Assembly (NCBI RefSeq): GCF_015706575.1
Contig: NW_024037056.1
Coordinates: 12,785,176 to 12,849,175 of the forward strand
Source: Patiria miniata
Taxonomy: Eukaryota > Echinodermata > Asteroidea > Valvatida > Asterinidae
Direction of reading: 5' to 3'
DNA: 64,000 nucleotides
In this document: piece by piece, positions 11,715 through 23,737 of the stretch
Layout: every line of letters starts with the position of its first letter
How positions within the stretch are numbered: position 1 is the first letter of the stretch
Translations under genes and position numbers: made by a program
Notes under the pieces: generated by a model
Seen by the model: only the letters and a program-made list of their open reading frames with translations
Database searches by the model: none
Told to the model about the DNA's origin: nothing

Positions 11715-12051
11715 GAATGCAAGCATACGTTCTGTGCAAAGTTGTCCTTTCAGTTAAAATCAATCAAGTGACTGTATTCAACAGTTAAGAGCTCCCAGCC
11801 TACATAAAGCAGGATTGACTGGCTGTGACTGTTTATGTAACTTGACGCAGCTATGCTTTGGCTGTAGGTGATTGATAAGACAGCTGTGCATTCCAGTTGC
11901 CTGCTTGTGTCTGTTGACTCAATTGGACAAGTAAGAGTGCTTGCTTTAAATGTGATCTGACTGTTGGTGACTAGCCTGTGTAAAAGGCATGGCGGGGAAT
12001 TGTTTATGGATGGAACTTTGACTGCCTGTGACTGTTGAAACAGTAGGAGGG
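11715..12051 (+). mobile_element. PB1 TTAA-target MITE
   Basis: Collinear with the complete copy at 50776-51114: CCTTTCAGT, AAAATCAATCAAGTGACTG, CAGCCTACATAAAGCAGG, TTGTGTCTGTTGACT and GACTAGCCTGTGTAAAAGG, ending CAGTAGGAGGG. The left terminus has decayed (no CCCTCC), while the right reads GGAGGG followed by TTTAA. It carries dense TGACT motifs like the other copies. Confidence 0.8.
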
Positions 12052-13140
12052 TTTAAAGAAAGACATTGTAAGCAAAAAGACAGGATCACCTAACTTTTGT
12101 TTTAAATTTATAAATTTAGAAAAGTTCAACAGAAAAGAATATAATAAATCACCAAAGTAATGACAAGAATACGAATAGCCAATGGAGGAAACTTCCTCCT
12201 ATTATTTCTATTGATATAGGCCCTAGATATTTTGATAAAAAAGTGAACCTAGAAAAAAAAAATCCTGTAAAATATTTGGAAATGTCTTTCATGCGAATGA
12301 CATCCACTTATACCTGAAATTGACAATGTTCCATCAATCCTCAAACGCTGTCCCAATTTCCCAAACCAATTCTTTAAAACATGCCCAAACTCACTATCTA
12401 AAAAAAAGGAGAAAATAATGTCATACAATGTTGGTACATCAATATAAAAAAATTGCAAGGTTTATAAAATTATTTTTGCCCATGCCAGCCAATTTGCAGT
12501 GGATGCGTTTTTGTTTCTGGACCACTCAACTCAATTCTCGTCATCAATTTCTCGGTCGCTTCTGCTCGCTTCCCTGACATTTGTATACCCTGATTGATTT
12601 TGTTCCAATTTTATAAATAGACTGGGAAAAAAATGTAGATTGACTTTCATTTTGCCCGGGATTGGTCTCCCGAGTGTTTTATTTCAAGTTGGAAATCATT
12701 TCGACTGTGGACGAAAATAGCAAATCACTGCTGTGCACTGACGTCACGCTATACAGGGAAGGGTAGGTTTTCAGTAATGCAAACAGCAGAGTTACATAAA
12801 TTGATGATACACGTGCATAATGGGAAGTGTGCTTTTGCATCTGGCAGCTGCATTCAGTTTGTTGTGTCCTTGGGCAAGCCACTTGACCTCAACTTGCTGG
12901 TGTCCACCCAGGAGCATAAATGGTATCAATATTTATAGTGGGAACTGCAAGGCTTCTTCTCAACACAGATCTTTAATATATTTTGTATGTTACATGTACC
13001 ATTCAAGTTAGGATTGACAGGCTTTCGAGTCACATGTTTTATTATACTTTTGTCAATCCTGGCCAGCTTGGATTGGATTGTTTTTGTTTAGTTTTTTGTT
13101 TACTTTTGTGAATTGCTTGTTGTACCTTGTAATTTGGCCG
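12052..13140. other. No recognisable gene; S1 SINE scrap at about 12856-12920
   Basis: 12856-12920 matches the S1 body (TTGTGTCCTTGGGCAAGCCACTT ... CACCCAGGAG). The remainder is AT-rich and unrecognised. Confidence 0.5.
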
Positions 13141-13170
13141 AATAAATAATAATAATAATAATAATAATCG
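13141..13170. repeat. (AAT)n microsatellite
   Basis: Nine or so AAT units. A shorter (AAT)n occurs at 7017-7040. Confidence 0.9.
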
Positions 13171-15280
13171 TTATGCCAAAAGCCCAACTTAACAAAAGCA
13201 GGTTTCAACAAAATGCTAAATATTGTAATGCACTTAAAACTGTACAATTTGTGTCCTACTGTGAGTAAATGCAGTTTCAACCTGATGTAATACATGCATA
13301 TGAAGGATTCATTTCAAAAACGTGATATATCCATTTGATATCGATTTGATATAGACGTCCTTCCTTTCGTGAAAACAGAAATCTCACTTATTCTACTTTT
13401 ATACGCCCTTTTGATCAATACGTTTTTTGTGCACAACATGTGGGTGTCTCTTCGTGAAAATGCAAAATGCAATAATGGAATTGTCTGCCCCTTATAACGT
13501 TAATGTTATTAAGTTGTTACGTAGGTTTTACTCATAAAAGCAAGTCAGAATGGTCCAGAGCGATGTTTTAAAGCAAAAAAAAAAAAAAAATCGAAATTGG
13601 AAAAATATCATTTTGGACATGCCCAGTCCCTTCGTGAAAACGGTGACGATATGCATGTCATGGGGTCGGGCTCCAGTTATGGTTATGTTTATGGTTTATT
13701 TTTTCATATCATAGCACAAACAACATAAAAAACAGGAAACTATATAAAGAATGACAAACAATGATATGAGGGATCCAGGTAAAAAGCATATGTTTGTACA
13801 AGACCTGGAACCCGTAGTTCACCAGTTCACAAGTGCCGTCATGTTGCTCTGTTACGAGGCCACAAGGGCCCCCTCTACTTCTCCCACCCACACCCGTAGA
13901 ACAGGATTACGATTCGTAGCAGCTGTGGCTATGCATTCCAGATGGCAGTCAATCCACAATTCAAGATGAGTTCCCCCCTCTCTATTTCTCGAGATGCATT
14001 TTTATTAATGCACCAAGCGAGTGATAAAAGATGCGCGGCCGCCCAGAGCAAGGGTTCCATATTAATCCTTTATCACTTCGCACTGTCGAGTAGACAGCAC
14101 TGGATGTTATCGGGGAGTGGAGACTGGAGAAGGGTTGGTGGTACCCAGATGCAGCATCTGCGTCGTCGTGGGATTATCGAGAAACCCCTGTGGCATTGGC
14201 AGAAAGTGGCTGCGCACTTTGGATGTACAGCACGTGAACTTGGTGACTGATGAGCTGGGGCCGCTTGTTTGCGTAGTGATTAAAGGTGCATTTCTGGATC
14301 ATCGGGTGTTGTGTATCTAAGGCTGCCCTCTGTGTCATGTGGTTAATTTGTCTTCGAATATCAGGATCTAATTATTTACGAGCAGTGAATTGGTTTCTGA
14401 TACACTGTGAATTTGGATATGGTCTTCAAACTGAGGAGATTGCCGTAAAAAAGCTGCTGTAAATTTAAATTCTCACATTGGCATTTCGTTGCTGCTCAAA
14501 CACCTTGATATTTGGACTTAATAACTCTTAATGTTAAGGATGTGACTTTGTGTTTAATGTTAGCAAATTATTTAAGAATTGTTCAAACATGTAAATGTTT
14601 GCCATTTCACAAAGGCCGACGCCTGCCCATTATGTCTGCAGACTGGCGTGATTGACATGATAAATCAATAATGATTGACATAATAAATTACGGGTAGTCA
14701 CTGAAAAAGTAAAAACTTAACAACGTGTAACCTGAATGTAATCAAGCGATACAGTGCTTCTAAGGTTTTGCAAATTGAATAGGTTTTGAAAGCATCGTTA
14801 ATTATTTGTGCTATGTTTAACTCAAGCATGAACGTATACATGTAGATCCCTTTACAAGTATGTTTACATCTTGGAAAAATTGGAACTGACATCTTCAGTA
14901 AATGTTTCATCCAAGTGTACTTTGTAAAATTGAATGTGAGCTTTGAATGACAGTTAAATACCACGCATTGGTTTTCAAGGCATGTGTGTACTGTGCAGGG
15001 ACATTATTTTGAACTAAATGTCACAGCTAAAAGATTTGACACATTATGTAAGTAATTGGAATGTAGATAACGTGATTACTAGAGACTTGTAAAACTTTCC
15101 TATTTCAGTTTCAACAGGATTATTTCATCGTAGCTGTAACGTTGGATGAATCAAGTCCAGGTTTTCAGATGTCAGAATATTCCAGGCATATATTCAGTTT
15201 CATTGCAGTGTAAGCCTAAAGTTCCTTCCCATCAGTTACTGTAATGGTAAATTTATTGTGGCAATGCAAATGTAAAACAC
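13171..15280. other. No recognisable gene
   Basis: A motif like CTTCGTGAAAA recurs at about 13365, 13450 and 13630, so an old repeat may lie at 13330-13660. A 102-codon ORF at 13942-14250 matches no family known to me. Otherwise nothing. Confidence 0.4.
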
Positions 15281-15287
15281 CATTTAA

Positions 15288-15691
15288 AGAGACATCACGG
15301 ACTCAGTAGGTACCTATAAAGGCATAGGCCTATATAGGATCATTTGCTCTTCATGCATTTTGTTCGTTTCCAATAATAACACCACTCCGAATCCAAACAA
15401 AAAAGTTCAAAACCTAACCTGTCGAAGTTTCAGCTCAGTGGATAGTTTTTGAGAAAACAGTGAAAAACCATGCACAACCTATTGATCATGAAACACGATA
15501 TTATTTCCAATGATTGACTGATTGTTGGAAATCACCTACATTCCTTGATCTCTTCTAAATGACAGCAAGCCAGAGGGAATACTTTCACATAAGGTATTTA
15601 GTACCAGTACCATCTTTAATCTGAGTAAGTTTTTCGATAAAAGAATTTGGTAGGTTGCTTTTGGGATAAATGCAAATGATCCTATGTGCCT
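15288..15691. mobile_element. KL1-related TTAA-target MITE, diverged
   Basis: The left end is TTAA (15284-15287) then AGAGACATCA. The interior shares the KL1 blocks: GCATTTTGTTCGTTT, GTTCAAAACCTAA, TTTCAGCTCAG and AAATGACAGCAAGCCAGA. The right end reads GCAAATGATCCTATGTGCCT followed by TTGA (a mutated TTAA). It is an older member of the family at 29099, 33151 and 34992. Confidence 0.6.
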
Positions 15692-15695
15692 TTGA

Positions 15696-16560
15696 GTACA
15701 ACCTATGCAGTAAAAAAAACTGAAAACAACACTGTCTTTGACTGCCTTTTTAGCTCAATTTTCTGTAAGTTCCCATGCTCAGATGTGTTCCTCTCTTGCC
15801 AAGATATTAGTATTGGGATTTTGTGTCTGTTCTGGTGAAAATCGGTTGAAGGCTGCTGCAAGCTCTTGATCAGGCCACAGCACCACCTACACATCCCGTA
15901 TCAGTGAAGCCCACACTGCTTAATGGAATCACTGCACTTTTCAGATTCCCTCTTAATGCTCCCCTGCTTTCTTGAAAGCGACTTGTGCAAGGCATGGGTC
16001 ACTCAAGAGTTCTAATGTCCGTGTGCCACTTCAGCTACCTCTCCTCGGTCACAGACATCTCCTTGCATTTCTGCATCGAGGGGATCAATCATAGGAACCA
16101 CACAGTAACGTTCCCAGGCAGTCACATACCCGCGTCCCGTAATAATGCCACTGCACTGTGCACTACCGTCGCTCCCACCCAAGTAAAAGCGTAGCATGCT
16201 TAATGATTCTCCTCTGCAAGCCAGCGTTACTCCTGTGTCAGAGGTACAGTTTAATCATACCACCTTGACAGTGATTAAGGAACACTGCACTGTGTGACAA
16301 GCACCCCTCGAGTCCGAAACGTGCTGACTCCTTAATGAAACACATCTTGAGGCAAGATTGGCTGCTGTTGAACTTAGAAAATGAATAATGAGACTGTCAT
16401 CAGTAGACTTGTCGTCATTGTTTCACGTACTGTAATGCATCAATGCCAACAGTTTTGATAAGTAATTTTGTCTCAGAATGTAGATTGGGATATGATAATT
16501 TCTGATGCGCCAGTCTGAGTCTTCGCGCAAATGCTAGAACTTTTTCCTGACAATTTTTGA
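15696..16560. other. No recognisable gene
   Basis: ORFs up to 69 codons only. No TE copy identified. Confidence 0.4.
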
Positions 16561-16566
16561 TCAATT

Positions 16567-16678
16567 ATAAGATGGAATTTTGCGTTGGGGTGATATAAAT
16601 CAAACTAGGTCTTGCCCTTCACCGACGTTTAAACACTGTATACTCAGTGTGTTACCTCCCGAGTGAATTTTTAATTCT
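16567..16678 (-). mobile_element. tRNA-derived SINE, family S3, body only
   Basis: On the minus strand this matches the body of the 43166-43347 copy: TCACTCGGGAGGTAACACAC, TGAGTATACAGTGTTTAAA, GGTGAAGGGCAA, ACGCAAAATTCCATCTTAT. The tRNA head is missing. In its place, on the plus strand, the 32-base G run starts. Confidence 0.75.

Positions 16679-16710
<32 letters not shown>
16679..16710. repeat. G32 homopolymer
   Basis: An uninterrupted run of 32 G on the plus strand. It is the longest homopolymer noticed in the window and sits at the truncation point of an S3 SINE. Confidence 0.95.
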
Positions 16711-16711
<1 letters not shown>

Positions 16712-17196
16712 GTGTTTCGCGAAAATGCGATTTGAAAATTGACCAACTTCAAACACGATTTTCTCAAAACTCGGTATTGCAGCTTTGTGCACAGATTCGT
16801 CACTTCGCCAAAACGGTGACGAGTGCTAGGTACATAAAACAAACCAAGGCTATTTTCCCATTGTCAACATTCCACAGAAAAGTCTAAATGAACTGTAAAG
16901 TTTATTATTTCCAAATCAGTGCCAGGGTACCAAAGTCCAATACCAGGGCAACTCAGTGTCAGTTGCTCAAGCCAAAACCTACAATCTGGTCATATCATCC
17001 ATCGCAACCAGAACGGTGTTGTGGGTCCTGCACTGCCCCTCAGGTGTGGACATTATTGTGGTCTGATGGGTCATTTCACAGTCCACTTGGTAACACACAA
17101 TAAAGCCCAATTCATCCATTGTCATCCCTGGAGTGGCATGAGATTACTTCCCATTATCCACTTATCGCCAGAGGCAGAAGGTGGTCATCACATACA

Positions 17197-18642
17197 CCGC
17201 GTTCCCACTTGATTTGGAAAAAGGTGGATCAAGATCCGGCATTTTGGTGTGATCGTTATCTTACCGCAACGAAACCGCAAGTCGCGTTCCCACTTATGCT
17301 TGATCCACCTTTTCGTACGGAAATGTTGGGTCCGAAAGGTCACTGAGTTCGGAATTACGCGCGCTCTGTGGGAGTGCCATTGTTGCATGGTTGCGTGCTA
17401 GGCCAGGATGGGTCAGTTTTCAAACAGCACTATCAGAATTCACAGACAAAAATTACGCGAATTCACCAACATAAATTACGGATCCGTAGAGGATCCGTGC
17501 GTGCATAAATTAAAAGGTGAAATCCAACAGAGCCGCTCACGTGTGACATCACGGCAGAAACCAATGCATCGATAAGGGATTCCCTGGTTCTGAAGCTTCT
17601 CATTGGTTAGAAACGGTCACATGATGTACTACGACATCATTTTCCAATTTTCTATAATCAATACTTCAGATTTGTCACTTCCGTACGTACCGCGTTATCG
17701 GCACTATTCTCATCGCATACTCGTAAGCTTTTCAATGATTCTGTGCCCAAGGGCGGATCCAGGGGGGGGCCAAAGGGGGCCATGGCCCCCCCCCAAAACG
17801 AAACCATTTTTTTTTTTTTTATGTGACATCGCAATAAAGGCAGGCAATGAGTACACCACCATCTTTTCCTCAAAAAAATTGGTTAAAGTGGTCAGAAATT
17901 GCCTCAGATCGCACCACAGAGCATCTAGAATCCAAAAATTTTTCGGGGCCCTAGCGGGCCCCGAACCCCACGCCGTAATTTTTTAGACCCACTTTTTGGG
18001 GGGACCAAAATTTTTTTTGGCCCCCCCAAAAATTGTGTTCTGGATCCGCCCTTGTCTGTGCCAAAGTGAAGTCTTTTGGTGAGTGCGGACTCAGAGTCAT
18101 TTATGGATGGAAAAAATAAGTAAAATTTCAGGAATGAAAAAGGTTTAGTAATGGACGAACACGCAACAAAAATAAGGCCTATACATGTAGTGTAGTTTTA
18201 GGATACCACGTGCGCTTTTGCATGCGCAGTGCTAGCCCGTAGTTCAGTGGTTGTTTATTGTGCATGTTATAAACGCTGGAAATGTTCACATGAGCTACAC
18301 GCCTGAAAACGTGTTTCTTCGTTCATGAGACCGCAACATTTTCGCGCCACTCGTGCACCGGGCGGATGTTAACAGGTCAAATTGCCGGATCAGATCCACC
18401 TTTTGCGTTCCCATCTGATCGTGATCCGGCAATTGCCGGATCTGATCCACCAATTGGGGGATCTGTATCCTGGTCCAGAGGTGGATCAGAAAAGGTGGAT
18501 CTGATCCTGGTCCACCTTATAACGGTTAGCGTTCCCACTACACACAATTGCCGGATCTGATCCACCAATTGGGGGATCTGATCCGGCAATTTGGCAAAAG
18601 GTGGATCAGATCCCCCAATTGGTGGATCAAGTGGGAACGGGG
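17197..18642. mobile_element. Composite foldback region with GTTCCCACTTGAT termini
   Basis: The left edge CGCGTTCCCACTTGAT is mirrored at the right edge by ATCAAGTGGGAACGGGG. Several further GCGTTCCCA starts occur inside (17284, 18407, 18530), each followed by strings of GGATC, GATCC and AATTGCCGG words. The region may be one 1.45 kb element or two related short elements at 17197-17320 and 18405-18642 flanking other DNA. A hAT-like MITE sits inside at 17748-18054. No target duplication was found for the outer ends. Confidence 0.55.
17748..18054. mobile_element. hAT-like MITE (307 bp)
   Basis: Perfect 15-bp inverted termini CAAGGGCGGATCCAG and CTGGATCCGCCCTTG. A perfect 8-bp direct repeat TCTGTGCC flanks it (17740-17747 and 18055-18062). 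The 8-bp duplication and CA-starting TIR are typical of hAT. Inside are subterminal G/C runs, a GGGGCCCTAGCGGGCCCC palindrome and the block GGTCAGAAATTGCCTCAGAT. That block recurs, in either orientation, at 31797, 57245 and 59112. Confidence 0.85.
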
Positions 18643-18644
18643 TC

Positions 18645-19730
18645 TAACAATAGGGATGACCTGGTAAGGACACTCCCTTTGTAACCCACTCTGATAACAT
18701 TGATTAATTAGTTAGGCCATCGGCCTGGGGGTTTGGTCAATATCAAATCCGTGATTATAGTGTGCATGCGCAAGGTATACCACCCCTAGATTGGTAACAA
18801 GCATTTTGATGGACATTTTGAAAAAAGGGTGATAACACCCAAAAAGCTGCCACCGCTGCAATGCTATCACATATTTTCCAACTCTGGAGATGTATACCTT
18901 GCCAAAAATCGCTATGACAATTATTCCCCTCATTTGATACCGGTGGCCAAAATTTTGGACCGAGGCCTACCAACTGTGGTTAGTTTGCAAGTAGGATTCA
19001 CCAATACTGGTTGGGATGTACTGTACATCTACTAGTTGGTCCCTGGTACATAGTGGTACTACTCCGAAATAACTCTGTTGTTTACCAATGGAATTAAACC
19101 ACAATTTCAGATCATTTCAGGTTATTTTATTTTTTTACTTGGCTTTATAAGAACCTTTCTATTTTTGCTATTAGAGAGGTCCTGATAATTGCCTGCTCCG
19201 AGCTCATGAATAATTTGATATTTAGTGATGAAATTTGATGTTCATGTTCCAGCCTTCCAAGAATTTTGTGTTTTTTAATTTGCCCATCAAAGCTTTGAAG
19301 GACACACCGCCTTGATCAAGTGCTATTGAAAAAGTGGAGAGTAGGACGATGTATTATTATCCAATTACTTCAACTGTGAATTGTCAGGTGGCGTCACGGA
19401 GTATAGGCTAGTGACCTAATGATGAGTTCATTATTGCAACCAGCTGCTATTTTCTTGTCCTTACAGTAGTAATAAGATCTGATTGAAGTATGGCTTGAAT
19501 GGATTGATTGAATCTGTGTTTTTCGCTTTGTCGTACATGTAGCTATGGTCGTAGTGGCTGCATCGTATGGTTGCAGAATGTCACTTGAGTGATGGTATGA
19601 AAATACAATGTGGTTTGATTGGAATTTGCTAAATTACTTGTTTTGGAGACGATGGTTGATTTTTATTACCTTCCAACTTGAAACGAACTCAGGGGGTGGG
19701 AAGTCAGAATGGGACAACAAGGGCACAGTA
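18645..19730. other. No recognisable gene
   Basis: No TE copy recognised. Short ORFs only. Confidence 0.4.
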
Positions 19731-19734
19731 GTTT

Positions 19735-19960
19735 CATACTGTAGACCTTATTCGTGAGGAAGCCATTTTGGATCTTGTTCCCTGAATCTATTTTATAAAT
19801 TGTAAACTGTTGAGTGGGATGGCACCAGACTATGTTATGATTGGAGTGCGTGCCAAGCCTCAGTTTAAATTTTTTTTTTAAATGTTTAAAACATTTGGCT
19901 ATGTTCAGTCACAAATTTGAAATTATTCATCAGAGCAGACTGGTATTAGTTTGTATTGAA
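19735..19960. repeat. Unnamed dispersed repeat R1 (empty-site copy)
   Basis: Matches 24955-25105 plus 25624-25700: CCTTATTCGTGAGGAAGCCATTTTG, TGTTCCCTGAAT, TATTTTATAA, GGATGGCACCAGACTAT, a T run, then CACAAATTTGAAATTATTCATC. Here it is uninterrupted around TTTAAAA at about 19886. The other copy carries a KL2 element at that point. Confidence 0.7.
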
Positions 19961-20136
19961 CTCTTGCTTTCATTTCTTTCATTTCTACTCGCAAGTGCCA
20001 TAAATGAGTTTACCTCGCTTTCAATTTAATATGGCCGACTTGTGAATTTCCTCAAATTGAACCATATCTTCTTTGTTTTATCTTGCAACTCCTACAAAAT
20101 GCATAGGTGTGATGCACAGTAATTAGTCTTAATTAA

Positions 20137-20463
20137 TCCTAACTCCTTACTGTCTTTTACTAAGTAGAGGACCAAGTCTGCCAAAATCCATTACTCACTC
20201 TACTTCCAATACGTGACGTAATCGAATCCACCACTGACATACTGGTGGATATTGATGGACTAAGTACACTCGTACAATTAGCAGCAGTACAGGATGCTAG
20301 GGAAAAATCAATTGGATTCCCCTCGGACTGCTTCAAGCCTCCAGGCCCAAGTGCATCATACTCCATCAGTATTTAGTCAAACCTGGTCTGCAGGACCAAG
20401 TCCCCCAAAATCCACCAAAATGGGGAGGGGGATGGATTTTGATGGAGTTGGGGAGGTTAGGGG
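20137..20463. mobile_element. PB2 TTAA-target MITE
   Basis: Left end TTAA (20133-20136) then TCCTAACTCC; right end GGGGAGGTTAGGGG. The interior carries AAAATCCA and CATCAATATCCACCAGTA words. It is collinear, in inverse orientation, with the copy at 37965-38647. Here the internal site taken by an H1 element in that copy is empty. Confidence 0.75.
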
Positions 20464-20464
20464 T

Positions 20465-22450
20465 CTGAAGGTTTTCAAAATGCGATAGAACTATCAGCCA
20501 GAATTTGCCAGCATTTATCTTTTGCAAACAAGCATCCCAAACACTTCGTGATGTCAAAAATGATGAAGTTTCCTTAGGCATTTTTTGTTTGTTTGCCAAA
20601 CAAGTAAAGACCACTTCAAAGTGAAAGCTTTTATGAATTTGTGACATCATAGCAAGTGGTGACATTTTGAATTTGAAAAAATTGCTGCATTTCAACTCTG
20701 GCGAATTTCATGGCGAAAATTTTGTGGCGTCAAACTTGCTTCAAATTCTCATTCGCGTGAATGGCCATAAGTCGAACTTTCTGGTTTCCTTTTCCATTTC
20801 TAAGTAAGTTGATATCAAAATAACAAGTACGACTTGTTGTTTTCCAAATTCCTCATCGGTTCTGTCCTCGGAAAAGTCCTCCATCCACCTGCAATCTTCT
20901 TTCATCCTCCTGAGACTACTTAACCTTTCATTCTCTCCAATTCCTAGACCCTAGCTCTCACCCCCACTGATTCCTCTTCATATCCAATGAAATCATATAC
21001 CCTCAAGGTCATTCTCGTGGTCATTATCCCCGTACCCCGGCCATTATCCCTAGTCCCCTCACAGCTTGCGGTTTATTTATGAAATTGGCCGGCAAATCTA
21101 ATATCGTACGGTCATTGGGCGCTACGTCTAAAAATATGCTGGCCAGAACTGTCTTGTCAGATTCTGCATCAGATATACCCCTTGTAACGTTTATGATAAT
21201 AAACATCTGCAGTGGTGGGTCTGGGAACCTCTAGTCAACTGGCTTTCTGTAAACATACAAATGGAGTGATTTATCGTCGATATGGGTGAGCTTTTGTGCA
21301 AGAAGTGTATACATGTACTTGTATGTAATCAAACTATTCACCAATTTAGGTATGTACTGTCAAGGTTGTTGATTGTGTTTTTTTCTACTTCCGATATCGT
21401 TTGTCATGAATGTACGCACTTTACGTGACAAGGGCAGAGACCTTTCAAATTTTCAGTCGTAAAATGTAGATATTGCTCAGACATTTTACCGGCGAAACAT
21501 TTTTGAAGTGGTATTGCGTACTTGCAGGGTTCTAAAAAATTAGTTTGCGTTACTCAAGTATGATTCTTGCAGCTATTTTCAGTACATAATTTATGAAGTT
21601 GCAGACGAAATGCTTAACTCTCTGGATGTTAGAAATAGTTCTTTACGGTTAAAAGTAGGACTGACATTTTTTTCTTTAATTGTGTGGAGGGGTTAATTCT
21701 CTCCTGGAAAGCTTCCGTCCCCAATTCTCTTGATATTCTTGGTTGTGACAGAAGAAATTAATAATAATAATAAAACTATAATAACAATTAAAATAAAATT
21801 TTATCTACAGTTTATGTCCACATCCAACATCATCCATTCTGTTTTGTATAAATTAATCATCAAAGCAGATATTAAAAAAGGATGCATCTACAAGAAAACA
21901 AAACAAGCAAACCCCCCCCCCCCAAAAAAAAAAATGTAGAAATTGTCACAGTTTTCATGTAGGGAATTAGGACATTGGAAACTTGTATTTTTAACACGCC
22001 TGTGTCGTCCCGAAAACCTTTGATGAAACGGCCCGCATTTATTGCAAGTAATCAGTGCCAAGAAAATAATGGCTTTTTGATGACCCACATGTACATGAAT
22101 ATTGCAATTTATGTTCTATCTCTGGTGATTAAAAAGATCGTGCATGAGAAAATATTTAGAGGTTGTTACAGCAGGATACTGAAAATTGACGGGTCCTGAG
22201 CTGCACCTGCCCGTCAATTAACCTTAGATTGAAACTTAATCATCACTGTTTAGTGAGGAGGCGGGTAGGTCCGTGTGTCATGTATCGCATGTTAAAATAC
22301 CTGCATGTGCCAATGGAATGCTGCGCAGATACCACTGCTTGTGAGGTGCAGCACGTAAGCGTGCCGGGCTCATGACGATGAGCACATCTCTTTCCAATTT
22401 AAGTAGTCTTGTTAGTGGTGGGGTTTAAATCCGGATGTTTTAAAATTTGG
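20465..22450. other. No recognisable gene
   Basis: A C/A homopolymer pair at about 21912-21933 and an AT-rich run near 21758. The 109-codon ORF at 20366-20695 overlaps the PB2 element and is not credible as a gene. Confidence 0.4.
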
Positions 22451-22456
22451 TTTTAA

Positions 22457-22778
22457 TTCCACTATGGAAAGTCACAGACAGTCAAGAAATCAATCCTCCT
22501 CCCCTTCCATGCCTTTTACACAGGCTAGTCACCAGCACTCAGATCATATTTCAAGCAAGCATGTGACAAGTCAAATGCAGTCAACAGACAAAAGCAGGCA
22601 AGAAGTAGGCACAGTTAGCGTATCAATTACCTACAGTCAAAGCATAGCTAAACGGTCACAGCCAGTCAATCATGCTTTTATGTGGGCTGTGAGCTCTTAA
22701 CTGTTGAAAACAGTCACTTGATTGATTTTGACTGAAGCCGGCAAGTGTAGGCATGTGACTGTTCAGACAGCAGGAGGG
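22457..22778 (-). mobile_element. PB1 TTAA-target MITE
   Basis: Inverse orientation to the 50776 copy: CACAGACAGTCAAG, TGCCTTTTACACAGGCTAGT, CATATTTCAAGCAAGCA, CAACAGACAAAAGCAGGCAAG, TTAACTGTTGAAAACAGTCA. It ends CAGACAGCAGGAGGG followed by TTAA (22779-22782). The left end has lost CCCTCC but TTAA remains (22453-22456). The right part ends in the same GACTGTTCAGACAGCAGG sequence as the opposite end of other copies, which suggests a rearranged end. Confidence 0.8.
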
Positions 22779-22784
22779 TTAATG

Positions 22785-23235
22785 CATACAGAATTTACGT
22801 AACTATTACCCTGTGCATGATATTCTGTTCGTAAAAGCCTTGACATCCAGGCCAATATTTGTCAACACCACATTATACAAGGTCATGCTCCGGACCATCA
22901 TCAGCTAATTAACCCCATACACCTGAGGTGTAGGGGTGTGTATATCACACTATCGATTGAAACCATACCTGTCCACTCCATGCACATATACACCCACAGT
23001 CGGCACGCTGAAGTATTTTGTAGAGCACAAGCATATATATGCCAGTACTCAGTATCATTGGCTCTTTTTGTTCCCCTTTCTTTGTTTTAACTTACAAAAT
23101 TGCTTGAAATCTGGTTAAAACAACTGCTCTGTGAAGATTATTTTAAACAATAGCTGACACGATGCTTTTGCCGTTATCAGGGAGCTCTGTGAGTACGGAT
23201 TTGATTTTTTTTCACCTTTGTCAATGTTGGAGTAC
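22785..23235. other. No recognisable gene
   Basis: Nothing identified beyond AT-rich unique sequence. Confidence 0.4.
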
Positions 23236-23236
23236 A

Positions 23237-23479
23237 GGGCCCAATTTCACGGCGCTGCTTAGCACAAAAATTTGCTTAGCACAAAAAAAGTCTGGCTTAT
23301 AAAAGCACGTTATCAGCCAAGGCTCCATGTGATTTTCATGCTAAGCAAACAACGGTTGAATACTAATCACGAGCAATATACATCCCTTGGAGTTTTGGCT
23401 GGTAACCTGCTTTTATAAGCCAGACTTTTTTTGTGCTAAGCCAATTTTTGTGCTTAACAGCGCCGTGAAATTGGCCCCT
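23237..23479. mobile_element. Foldback MITE with about 75-bp inverted arms
   Basis: Left arm GGGCCCAATTTCACGGCGCTG, a CTTAGCACAAAAA block and TCTGGCTTATAAAAGCA; the right arm is its near-perfect complement ending GCGCCGTGAAATTGGCCCC. The loop is about 90 bp. The arms contain duplicated GCTTAGCACAAAAA units. No clear target duplication. Confidence 0.8.
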
Positions 23480-23737
23480 GATATCGTGAGCACTGGGTCA
23501 TCATGGTTGGCTGGTTCAAATCCGTATCTATATACAAACTAATTTTTATGTTAGCAACAGGTACGCTGTGTATCACAATCAAACACAGTGTAACATTGAA
23601 AGAATCACAATTGTTTGATGACTCAGTACACGCAACTTTCCCTTAACCTACACACCGGAATGATTGCCAAACGATGCATGGTACGTACGTTTTGAAATGA
23701 TTATTGAACTAGTGATGTAATTACAGGCTAAACCATA

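Noticed and set aside
17740-18062. TCTGTGCC as a piggyBac or mariner site
   Set aside because: The duplication is 8 bp, which excludes TTAA or TA targeting.
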